Position numbers and translations under genes: made by a program | NCBI GenBank assembly: GCA_023402395.1 | Contig: JAEYGI010000011.1 | Coordinates: forward strand, 1-64,000 | From: Bacillota bacterium | Lineage (GTDB): Bacteria; Bacillota; UBA4882; UBA8346 | Reading direction: 5' to 3' | Length of the DNA: 64,000 nt | Notes under the pieces: generated by a model | Database searches by the model: none | Told to the model about the DNA's origin: nothing | The model's input: the letters and a program-made list of their open reading frames with translations, nothing else | Shown here: positions 52,226 through 60,043 of the stretch, in pieces | How positions within the stretch are numbered: the stretch's first letter is position 1 | Layout: the number at the start of each line of letters is the position of its first letter

Positions 52226-53257
52226 ATGAATAATAATTCTTACTCCGGGGCCAGTATCGAGCGATGCGCGTGGCGGGGCGAGCCGGCGATCCGTTTCCGG
52301 GCCGGCGGATATGAGGCGTTACTGATTCCGGGGATCGGCGCCCAGGTCATCGAGTTGAACGATTTGCGGCGAGGGCTGACGCTGCTGCGAAGCCCGGAGC
52401 AGGTCGAGCTGGAGGCGTTTAAGGCCCGGCCCCAGATTTACGGACTGCCGGTGCTGTTTCCCCCCAACCGGCTTGATGACGGGAAACTGCCCGTAGCCGG
52501 GAAAGTGTTGACCTTTCCGCTCAACAGCGCCACCGGCCGGGAACATCTCCACGGCTACCTGCGCCTCCGGGCCTGGGAGATTGCGGCGGCGGAGGCCGGC
52601 GGGGACGAGGCCCGGGTGGAAGCGGTTTATGAAAGCGCCGGGACGGACGAAGCCGATCCCTACGACTGGTATCTGAGCCAGTTCCGGTTTACCCTGCGCT
52701 ATACGTTATCCAAGTCCGGGCTCAGGCAAGAGCTGACTGTGACCAATCGCGGCGGCCGGACGCTGCCGCTGGGGGTGGGGTTTCATACCGCCTTCCGGGT
52801 TCCGTTCCATCCCGGCGGCCGGGCCGAAGACTGCCGCCTGCGGGTATCGATCGGCGAGCAATGGGAAGTGGATGAGCGCGGGCTGCCCACCGGCAAGCGG
52901 CTGCCGCTGGATGAAGCGGACCGGCTTTACCGTTCGGAAGGGGTTTTACCGCAGGGAAGCCGGATTGCGGGGCATTACACCGGCCAGGAGCTCCTGGTCG
53001 ATAACCAGCCGTTTTACGGCGCCCTGATTGAGGACGGCTCCCGAAGGCTGCGCCTGGTCTACCGGGTCAGTCCCGAATACCGGCACTGGATGATCTGGAA
53101 CGACTCCGGCGACAAAGCCTTTATCTGCCCCGAGCCGCAGACCTGGGCGATCAACGCCCCCAACCTCCAGCTTCCTCCGGAGGCGACCGGATACCGGGAG
53201 CTGGGGCCGGGTGAAAGCTGGACCGCAGATAGCTCCATTTATGCCGAGGAGTTTTAG
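52226..53257 (+). CDS. Aldose 1-epimerase family protein
   Basis: A protein of 343 residues with a galactose mutarotase-like fold: YEALLIPGIGAQVIELND, GLPVLFPPNRLDDG, GREHLHGYLRLRAWE with the catalytic-type His, VGFHTAFRVPF, and a Glu/Pro end segment CPEPQTWAINAPNL. It probably interconverts anomers of a hexose or pentose before catabolism. The ATG at 52226 follows AGGAGA. It stands alone, with a terminator directly after it. Confidence 0.9.
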   Translation: MNNNSYSGASIERCAWRGEPAIRFRAGGYEALLIPGIGAQVIELNDLRRGLTLLRSPEQVELEAFKARPQIYGLPVLFPPNRLDDGKLPVAGKVLTFPLNSATGREHLHGYLRLRAWEIAAAEAGGDEARVEAVYESAGTDEADPYDWYLSQFRFTLRYTLSKSGLRQELTVTNRGGRTLPLGVGFHTAFRVPFHPGGRAEDCRLRVSIGEQWEVDERGLPTGKRLPLDEADRLYRSEGVLPQGSRIAGHYTGQELLVDNQPFYGALIEDGSRRLRLVYRVSPEYRHWMIWNDSGDKAFICPEPQTWAINAPNLQLPPEATGYRELGPGESWTADSSIYAEEF

Positions 53258-53281
53258 GGTAAAAGCCAGATAGATCATTGA

Positions 53282-53311
53282 CCCCGGGAGCGTTTTAAAC
53301 CGGGGTTTTTT
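53282..53311 (+). terminator. Terminator of the epimerase gene
   Basis: CCCCGG (53282-53287) pairs with CCGGGG (53300-53305), followed by T6. It is 24 bp past the stop. Confidence 0.85.
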
Positions 53312-53439
53312 GATTGGCGCCGGGAGCTTGATTGGGGCGTGATCGGGGATGCGGCGGCGGGTCCGTTGCAACTGCGGCGACAGGTGCTCCGGTTGATCCT
53401 GGAGTTGGACCGGCTAATCGACCCCGGAGCGGCACCCCA

Positions 53440-53730
53440 TCTTTTCATCTGGTAACCAAAGGGAGAGGTTCGGTTGCCAAATCATTTCACGCGGTAAAAG
53501 AATGTGGATATTCAGTAACTAAATGTGGATATTCTGTTAATAAATAACCCGGGGGAACCACTCCCAATCCACATTCAGTAACAGAATGTGGATATTTAGT
53601 AACTGATTGTGGATATTCAGTTACTGAATGTGGATATTTACTAACTAAATCATTTCATTGAGTAAAAGAATGTGGATATTTAGTTACTAAATGTGGATAT
53701 TCGATAGCAAAATGTGGATAACCGGGTCCG
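53440..53730. repeat. Array 3: about 14 units of 21 bp
   Basis: TGTGGATAT units start at 53503, 53524, 53587, 53608, 53629, 53671, 53692 and 53713. The intervening and leading units (53440, 53461, 53482, 53545, 53566, 53650) are diverged but sit exactly on the same 21-bp grid. In the plus-strand frame a unit reads CGYSVTK or SFHxVKE. Stops at 53545, 53659 and 53719 mean it is not an open frame, yet no indel has broken the phase. It lies between two terminators of convergent units. Confidence 0.9.
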
Positions 53731-53803
53731 CAACGGAAGCTTTTGTTTATCGCCCCAGTCTTTTGGGAACCACCGCCGAACCAGGGGCATTCTTGCGATA
53801 ATC

Positions 53804-53833
53804 AAAACCATCCGGCCGAACGCCGGATGGTTT
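53804..53833 (-). terminator. Terminator of the dipeptide importer ATPase unit
   Basis: AAACCATCCGGC (53805-53816) pairs with GCCGGATGGTTT (53822-53833), and on the minus strand the stem runs into TTTTGATT. It is 80 bp past the OppF-type stop. Confidence 0.75.
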
Positions 53834-53913
53834 GAAATCAGGAAGCGATGAAACGGAACCTCGCCGGTTGACCCCACCGGGCGGCGCCGCGGCCGCGCCA
53901 GCCCTCATGCGTG

Positions 53914-54888
53914 CTAGGCCGGCTTCACCAAATGGCAGGCCGTCCGTTGGGCCGGCCCGATCTGACGTAAGGACGGCGGGGTTTCGCGGCAGATCGCCTG
54001 GGCCTGCGGGCAGCGGGTGCAAAAGTGGCACCCTGGCGGCGGATTGATCGGATTCGGCGCGTCGCCTTCCAGCAAAATCCGCTCCCGCTTCACCTTCGGA
54101 TTGGGAACGGGAATGGCCGACAGCAACGCTTGAGTGTAGGGATGGGCCGGATTGGCGAATAGCGTTTCCTTGGCGGCGATCTCCACGATCTTGCCCAGGT
54201 ACATCACGGCCACCCGGTCACTGATATGCTTGACCACGCTCAAATCGTGGGAGATGAACAGATAGGTCAGTTTAAACTCTTCCTGCAAGTCTCGGAGCAA
54301 ATTGATGATCTGGGCCTGGATTGACACGTCCAGCGCCGACACGGGTTCGTCACAGATCACCAGCTTCGGCCGGAGCGCCAGGGCCCGGGCGATGCAGATC
54401 CGCTGCCGCTGCCCGCCGCTGAACTCGGCCGGATACCTCTCCGCCTGCTGCCGGGAGAGGCCGACCATCTCCAAGAGCTTTAAGGTTTGCCGTGACCGCT
54501 CCGGCCCGGGGCCGACCCCGTAAATGTCCAGCGGCTCCCGGACAATGTCGCCGACGGTCAGCTTTGGATTGAGCGAGGCGAACGGGTCCTGAAAGATGAA
54601 CTGCATCTGGCGGCGGAGCGCTTTGACCTCCTTCTTGCCGGCGGCCAGCACGTCGGCGCCCTCAAAGCGGACCGCGCCGGCGCTAGCTTTCAACAACCGC
54701 AGGATCAGCCGGCCCGTAGTCGACTTGCCGCAGCCGCTCTCCCCCACCAGGCTCAGGGTTTCGCCCTGGTGAATCTCAAAACTCACCCCGTCGACGGCCT
54801 TCACCGTATTCCGGGCCCCGCCCGCGGCGCGCACCGCGAAATGTTTGGCCAGATTGGCGACGGTCAATATCGGTTGCGACTCCTTCAT
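53914..54888 (-). CDS. Dipeptide/oligopeptide importer ATPase, DppF/OppF type
   Basis: An ATPase of 324 residues. Walker A GESGCGKST, Q-loop FQDPFASLNP, signature FSGGQRQRICIARAL, Walker B LVICDEPVSALD and the switch His in FISHDLSVV are intact. The C-terminal oligopeptide/dipeptide domain carries the cysteine cluster CHFCTRCPQAQAIC, which probably binds an Fe-S cluster. It overlaps the DppD-type gene by four bases. The two ATPases form a heterodimer serving the permeases encoded divergently at 56148. Confidence 0.93.
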   Translation of the reverse strand: MKESQPILTVANLAKHFAVRAAGGARNTVKAVDGVSFEIHQGETLSLVGESGCGKSTTGRLILRLLKASAGAVRFEGADVLAAGKKEVKALRRQMQFIFQDPFASLNPKLTVGDIVREPLDIYGVGPGPERSRQTLKLLEMVGLSRQQAERYPAEFSGGQRQRICIARALALRPKLVICDEPVSALDVSIQAQIINLLRDLQEEFKLTYLFISHDLSVVKHISDRVAVMYLGKIVEIAAKETLFANPAHPYTQALLSAIPVPNPKVKRERILLEGDAPNPINPPPGCHFCTRCPQAQAICRETPPSLRQIGPAQRTACHLVKPA

Positions 54889-55895
54889 AGCGCCCGCTCC
54901 TCACTCACGTCGAAAGATGGCGCTCCGGCCTCCGCCCGAAAACAGCGGACCCGGTGCGCGTCGGTCCCGGCCGTCATCGGCGGCGCCTCGCGGCCGCACC
55001 GTTCGTCCGCGCAGTCACAGCGCGGATGAAACGCGCAGCCCGCAGGCATCCGGGACGGGCTCGGCACCACGCCCCGGACAATCGGCAGCCGTGACACGGC
55101 GCCGTCCAACGGCGGAATGGAGCGAAGCAGCCCTTGCGTGTAAGGATGGCGCGGGTTTTCAAACAGCGTCCCGACGTCCGCCTGCTCCACGACTTTCCCG
55201 CAATACATCACCACTACCTCGTCGGCCATCTCAGCCACCACCCCGAGATCGTGGGTAATTAAGATAATCGAGGTCCCAAGCTCCTCCCTCAGCTGCGCCA
55301 TTAAATCGAGAATTTGGGCCTGGATGGTCACATCCAGCGCCGTGGTCGGCTCGTCGGCGATCAAGAGCTTTGGATTGCAGGCCAGGGCGATGGCGATCAT
55401 CACCCGCTGCCGCATGCCGCCGCTCAACTGATGGGGATAGGCGTCGACCCGTTTCTCCGGCGAGGGGATTCCGACCAAGCGGAGCATGTCGATGGCCCGG
55501 TCGCGGGCCTCCCGCTTGCCGGCCTTCTGATGCAGCAGCACCGATTCCATGATCTGATCGCCCACGGTGAACAGCGGGTTCAACGAAGTCATTGGCTCCT
55601 GAAAGATCATTGAAATTCGGTTGCCCCGGATCCGGTGCATCTCCGCCTCGGTCAGCCCCAGCAGATCGACACCGTCAAACAGAATCCGCCCAGTCACGGC
55701 GCATCCCGGGCCGGCGGCCAGCAACCGCATGATCGAAAGCGAGGTGATGCTCTTGCCGCAGCCCGACTCGCCCACGATCCCCAAAATCTTTCCTTTATTT
55801 AATGTAAAACTGACCCCATCCACCGCCTTGACGACCCCGCCGTCGGTATGAAAATGGGTCCGGAGGTCGTTTACCTCAAGCAAAACAGTCTCCAA
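54885..55895 (-). CDS. Dipeptide/oligopeptide importer ATPase, DppD/OppD type
   Basis: An ATPase of 336 residues with Walker A GESGCGKSI, Q-loop FQEPMTSLNP, signature LSGGMRQRVMIAIAL, Walker B LLIADEPTTALD and a C-terminal cysteine cluster CAFHPRCDCADERC. The TTG at 55895 is favoured because AGGAGGT lies eight bases upstream and just after the promoter; the ATG at 55937 would fall upstream of the predicted transcription start. It is first of the two-gene minus-strand unit. Confidence 0.93.
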   Translation of the reverse strand: METVLLEVNDLRTHFHTDGGVVKAVDGVSFTLNKGKILGIVGESGCGKSITSLSIMRLLAAGPGCAVTGRILFDGVDLLGLTEAEMHRIRGNRISMIFQEPMTSLNPLFTVGDQIMESVLLHQKAGKREARDRAIDMLRLVGIPSPEKRVDAYPHQLSGGMRQRVMIAIALACNPKLLIADEPTTALDVTIQAQILDLMAQLREELGTSIILITHDLGVVAEMADEVVVMYCGKVVEQADVGTLFENPRHPYTQGLLRSIPPLDGAVSRLPIVRGVVPSPSRMPAGCAFHPRCDCADERCGREAPPMTAGTDAHRVRCFRAEAGAPSFDVSEERAL

Positions 55896-55910
55896 CCCGA
55901 CCACCTCCTG

Positions 55911-55944
55911 GGGTGATATTATCACCCGGGCATTCATGTGTCAA
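55911..55944 (-). promoter_or_regulatory. Promoter and operator of the dpp ATPase unit
   Basis: On the minus strand -35 TTGACA (55939-55944), 17-bp spacer, -10 TAATAT (55916-55921). The -10 lies inside a perfect inverted repeat GGGTGAT/ATCACCC (55911-55917, 55921-55927), a likely repressor site. The predicted leader before the ribosome site is about ten bases. Confidence 0.7.
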
Positions 55945-56077
55945 GTATATGTTACCGAATTGCTATCACCTAATCGTAATTGTTAACATTATCGTGTTAA
56001 AATTAAATTAATTGACACATTATATCTCAATCTTTGCAGAAATATATCTAATTGTTGTTAACCTTTCTTCCACATTA

Positions 56078-56106
56078 TTGACATGGACTATCCGCGGTGT
56101 TAGAAT
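56078..56106 (+). promoter_or_regulatory. Promoter of the dpp permease/acetamidase unit
   Basis: -35 TTGACA (56078-56083), 17-bp spacer, -10 TAGAAT (56101-56106), 42 bp before the DppC-type start. Confidence 0.75.
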
Positions 56107-56147
56107 GAACCCGACAGCCGCTTAGAAAACTTGTGGGAAGTGCCATC

Positions 56148-57023
56148 ATGAGCATATTTGTTCTATCCCAGCAACAGCAACGGATGCTGCAAAAATTCCT
56201 CCGCAACAAAGTGGGCGTGGCCGCGTTGCTGCTCGCGGTTGGAATTGCGCTGACCGCGCTGCTCGCCCCGATCCTGACTCCGCATGACCCGGCCGAGCAA
56301 TTCGCCTCCGGCCTGACCGTTTCCGGAATGCCGCAAGCGCCCAACGCCCAGTTCAAGCTGGGAACCGATCTGCTGGGCCGGGACCTGCTGTCGCGCCTGA
56401 TCTACGGCGCGCGGGTATCGCTGTTGATCGGACTGGCGGCCAACGGCGCCGCGATCCTGATCGGGGCGCTGCTGGGAACCGTGGCCGGCTACTACCGGGG
56501 GAAAGTCGAACCCGTGATCATGCGCTTCACCGATCTGATGATGGCCTTTCCGGCCCTGCTGCTGGCCATCGCCCTGACGGCCATTCTCCGGCCCAGCCTG
56601 TGGATTGTGGCTCTGGTCATCGCTCTGGTCAACTGGGTCCAGATCGCCCGGGTCGTGTATTCGCAGGTGCTGGCCTTGCGTGAATCGGAGTTTATCGAAG
56701 CTGCGGTAGCCATCGGCGCTGGAGACGGCCGGATCCTGTTCCGCCATATCCTGCCCCACTTGGTCCCCACCCTGCTGGTCTGGGGCACCTTGGGAATTTC
56801 GACCACGGTATTGCTGGAATCGACCCTTTCGTTTCTCGGGGTCGGCGTCCGGCCGCCCACTCCCTCATGGGGCGGGATCATCAATGAAAGCCAGACTTAT
56901 TTTCTGGACGCGCCGTGGCTGGTGGCCTTCCCGGGCCTGGCCATTTTGCTGACGTCGCTGGCGTTCAATCTGGTGGGAGACGCCTTGCGGGATTGCTTCG
57001 GCCGTGAAGGGGGGTCCGTCTGA
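56148..57023 (+). CDS. Dipeptide/oligopeptide importer permease, DppC type
   Basis: A permease of 291 residues with an N-terminal OppC_N segment, then six membrane segments. Family segments include KLGTDLLGRDLLSRLIYGARVSLLIGL and the EAA-type loop FIEAAVAIGAGDGRILFRHILPH. The ATG at 56148 has GGGAAGTG before it. It is encoded before the DppB type, the reverse of the usual order. It pairs with that permease as the membrane channel for peptides or amides. Confidence 0.93.
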   Translation: MSIFVLSQQQQRMLQKFLRNKVGVAALLLAVGIALTALLAPILTPHDPAEQFASGLTVSGMPQAPNAQFKLGTDLLGRDLLSRLIYGARVSLLIGLAANGAAILIGALLGTVAGYYRGKVEPVIMRFTDLMMAFPALLLAIALTAILRPSLWIVALVIALVNWVQIARVVYSQVLALRESEFIEAAVAIGAGDGRILFRHILPHLVPTLLVWGTLGISTTVLLESTLSFLGVGVRPPTPSWGGIINESQTYFLDAPWLVAFPGLAILLTSLAFNLVGDALRDCFGREGGSV

Positions 57024-57949
57024 TGTTGATGTTGCGGTTGATTGGCAAACGGCTGGCGCAAAGCGCCTTTATCCTCCTCGGCGTATCGCTGATCACCTTT
57101 TTGCTCAGTTTCGCCCTGCCGGCCGATCCGGCGCGAATGATTGCGGGCAAAAGCGCGACACCGGAGACCATTGCCCAGATCCGCCACGAACTGGGCCTCG
57201 ATCAGCCCCTGCCGGCCCAATACGGCCGGTATCTCTGGAACCTGCTGCACGGCGACATGGGCCGTTCCTACGCCCAGCGCACCGCGGTGACCGAGCTGAT
57301 CGGATCGCGGCTGCCGGCCACCATCCAACTGACGCTGGCCGGAATCGCCGCCGAGCTGCTGCTGGCTTTCCCGCTCGGAATCATCGCCGCCTTGCGCAAG
57401 GGGAAATGGGTGGACCGGCTGGTGATGATCCTCTCGTTCTCGGGCGTATCGGCGCCGCAATTCGCGGTCGGCCTGATCCTCCTCTTTCTCTTCGGCTATC
57501 TCTGGCCCCTGCTGCCGCTCGGCGGCTATGGTTCCTTCGGGCATCTGATCCTGCCCGCGCTGACCTTAGGAATCTCCGGAGCCGGCTGGTATGCGCGGGT
57601 GTTACGGTCGTCAATGACCGAAGTGCTGGAGCAGCACTATATCCGCACCGCCAAAGCCAAGGGGGTGCCCCGGTTCCGGATCGTTCTCAAACACGCGCTG
57701 CGCAATGCCGTGCTCCCGATCATTTCCATGATCGGGCTGGATATCGGGGTCTTCATGGCCGGCGTGGTCGTGGTTGAGAGCGTCTTCGCCTGGCCCGGCA
57801 TCGGCCAGTTGACCTGGCAGGCCATTCAAATCGTGGACATCCCGGTGATTCTGGGAGTCGTCACCGTTTCGGCGGTGGCCATCGTCATCGGCAATCTTTT
57901 GGCCGACCTGATTTACCCGGTGTTGGACCCCCGCATCAAATATCAATAA
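57023..57949 (+). CDS. Dipeptide/oligopeptide importer permease, DppB type
   Basis: A permease of 308 residues with six membrane segments, the family start (RLIGKRLAQSAFILLGVSLITFLL), FALPADPARMIAG and the EAA-type loop HYIRTAKAKGVPRFRIVLKHALRNA. Its start overlaps the DppC-type stop (TGATG). The binding protein follows after 460 bp of repeat-bearing DNA. Confidence 0.94.
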   Translation: MLMLRLIGKRLAQSAFILLGVSLITFLLSFALPADPARMIAGKSATPETIAQIRHELGLDQPLPAQYGRYLWNLLHGDMGRSYAQRTAVTELIGSRLPATIQLTLAGIAAELLLAFPLGIIAALRKGKWVDRLVMILSFSGVSAPQFAVGLILLFLFGYLWPLLPLGGYGSFGHLILPALTLGISGAGWYARVLRSSMTEVLEQHYIRTAKAKGVPRFRIVLKHALRNAVLPIISMIGLDIGVFMAGVVVVESVFAWPGIGQLTWQAIQIVDIPVILGVVTVSAVAIVIGNLLADLIYPVLDPRIKYQ

Positions 57950-58411
57950 TCCATCTAGCCAATTGTCCAGGACAATGTCATCAAGCGATGGTTACACATT
58001 TTGGAATCAGTAAATCCGATTTTGGGTTTAGACCTATCTCTCGCTCTTCCCTAACAGGGAAGAGTAACCGATGCCTCCGGCGTCTAAAGGAATTTGGAGG
58101 ACAGCGGCCAGGGTTATCCTTCCGGCGTTACTCCATCCTGGACGCCGGATCTTGAACCGTCCCTGGTTCTGGTTCCCCTTGAATTGACACCTTGGATCAT
58201 TGGCTCTGGGGAAGCCAGAGCCAGGAAGGCTTAAGGTTGCGGCATCCATGGATGGATATCAGCCGCAAAGGGCAGGGTTAAGTCTGGAAAGTTCTATCAC
58301 GATCCTTTGATGACATTGACCGTCCAGGGAGGGAGGGATCCGCTTCAAGCACTTAGAGATGTTGCCCAGATCCGTATCCAAAAATAATGATGAGAAAAAG
58401 GTGAGCGAAGC
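57950..58411. repeat. Dispersed repeat within the peptide importer operon
   Basis: Positions 58028-58116 are the inverted counterpart of 48124-48212 (two mismatches in 89 bp). Positions 58141-58176 match 48276-48310, also inverted, and AGCCAGAGCC-type short repeats follow. No gene is present. The element separates the permease genes from the binding-protein gene, whose ribosome site AAAGGTGAG is at its end. Confidence 0.85.
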
Positions 58412-60043
58412 ATGAGAAACAAGAGCTATATGAACCGGACGCTGCGGGGATTGGTCGTTCTTTCCCTGGGCATCCTGATGTTGGCCGCGTCCTTCTCGAT
58501 CCAGAGCAAGCCCCCGGCCCGCCTGGCTGTCTCGTTCCAGAGCGATATCACCACGCTGGACCCGGCCATCGGCTATGACTGGCAGAACTGGTCGATCATT
58601 AAATCGATCTTCGACGGCCTGATGGACTACAAACCCGGCACCACCGAGCTGATTCCGCAACTGGCCAAGTCCTACACGGTGTCAGCCGATGGCAAGACTT
58701 ATACCTTCAGCCTCCGGTCCGATGTCAAATTCCATAACGGCCGGGCCATGACCGCCTCCGACGTCAAATACTCGCTGGAGCGCGTCCTCGATCCGGACAC
58801 CCAAAGCCCGGGCTCAGGATTTTACCTGGGCATCGTCGGCGCCGAAGAGTTTAACCAGGGCAAGCTGAAAGAAGTCTCCGGCGTCAAAGTCGTTGACGCC
58901 CATACCGTCAGCTTTTCGCTGGTCAAGCCGAACGCGGCCTTCCTGCACGCGCTGGCCCTGAACTTCGCCCATGTGGTTCCTAAGGAAGAAGTGGCCAAAT
59001 ACGGCAAGGATTTCGGACATCACCCGGTGGGCACCGGCGCCTTCGCGTTCAAGGAGTGGGTGCTCGGCCAACGCCTGGTTCTGGTCAAAAACTCTCATTA
59101 TTACATTCCTACCCAACCCAAACTGGATGAGCTTCAATTCCAGATCGGCATCGATCCGACCGTAGCTTTGCTCCGTCTGCAACGGGGCGAGATCGACCTG
59201 TTGGGTGACGGCATCCCTTCGTCCCGGTTCGTCCAGGTCACCAAGGATCCGAAACTGAAAAAGCTCATCGTCGAAGGCGATCAGCTCCATACCGGCTATA
59301 TCACCATCAATACCCTGGTCAAGCCCTTTGACAACGTCAAGGTGCGCCAGGCGCTGAACATGGCCGTCAACAAAGACCGGGTGATCCAGGTCATCAACGG
59401 CCGTGCCCGTCCGGCCACTCAAGTCTTGCCGCCCCTGATGCCCGGGTATGACGCCAAGTACAAGGGCTACGCCTATGATCCGAAGCAGGCCAAGGCGCTG
59501 CTGGAAGAGGCCGGCCTGGGCAAAGGCTTTGCCACTGAAATGTACGTCAACAACGTCGATCCCAATCCCCGGATCGCCCAGGTCATTCAGCAGGATCTGG
59601 CGGCCGTCGGCATCAAAGTAGAGCTGAAAACCCTGGCGCAAAGCACGGTCATCGAGGCCGGCGGCACCAAGGGCGCCGCGCCGCTGATCTGGTCGGGCGG
59701 CATGGCCTGGATCGCCGATTATCCCGATCCCAACAACTTTTACTGGCCGATTCTCGCCGCCGCCAGCGCGGTTCCGGGCGGCTGGAACTGGTCCTGGTAC
59801 TCCAACGAAGCCCTTGACAAACGCGCCGAAGCCGCCGACGCCATGGCCGCCCCTTCCCAAAAAGCCGCTCGCGATAAGGCCTGGGGCGCCATCTTCACCG
59901 ATCTGATGAAAGACGCTCCGTGGGTCCCGGTCTTCAATGAAAAGCGCTATGTGATGCATTCGGCCCGGGTGGTCGGCCCCGATGCGATCTTCGTCGATCC
60001 GGTGCACATTCCGGTTCATTACGAAGAGGTGGCGGTAAAATGA
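58412..60043 (+). CDS. Peptide/amide ABC importer substrate-binding protein (SBP_bac_5)
   Basis: A secreted binding protein of 543 residues. The signal peptide is at 1-30 (LRGLVVLSLGILMLAASFS) without a lipobox cysteine. The family 5 body shows DITTLDPAIGYDWQNW, LAKSYTVSADGKTYTFSLRSDVKFHNGR, HHPVGTGAFAFKEW and VRQALNMAVNKDRVI. It delivers a peptide-like ligand to the DppBC-type permeases upstream. Its gene overlaps the acetamidase by four bases, hinting that the ligand could carry an amide released as acetate, formate or ammonia inside the cell. Confidence 0.93.
   Translation: MRNKSYMNRTLRGLVVLSLGILMLAASFSIQSKPPARLAVSFQSDITTLDPAIGYDWQNWSIIKSIFDGLMDYKPGTTELIPQLAKSYTVSADGKTYTFSLRSDVKFHNGRAMTASDVKYSLERVLDPDTQSPGSGFYLGIVGAEEFNQGKLKEVSGVKVVDAHTVSFSLVKPNAAFLHALALNFAHVVPKEEVAKYGKDFGHHPVGTGAFAFKEWVLGQRLVLVKNSHYYIPTQPKLDELQFQIGIDPTVALLRLQRGEIDLLGDGIPSSRFVQVTKDPKLKKLIVEGDQLHTGYITINTLVKPFDNVKVRQALNMAVNKDRVIQVINGRARPATQVLPPLMPGYDAKYKGYAYDPKQAKALLEEAGLGKGFATEMYVNNVDPNPRIAQVIQQDLAAVGIKVELKTLAQSTVIEAGGTKGAAPLIWSGGMAWIADYPDPNNFYWPILAAASAVPGGWNWSWYSNEALDKRAEAADAMAAPSQKAARDKAWGAIFTDLMKDAPWVPVFNEKRYVMHSARVVGPDAIFVDPVHIPVHYEEVAVK

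Noticed and set aside
58814..60019. Long antisense open frame (401 codons) opposite the peptide-binding protein gene
   Set aside because: It mirrors codon structure of the GC-rich gene on the other strand, has no ribosome site and no family features. The same applies to 15766-16827, 6667-7548 and similar frames.
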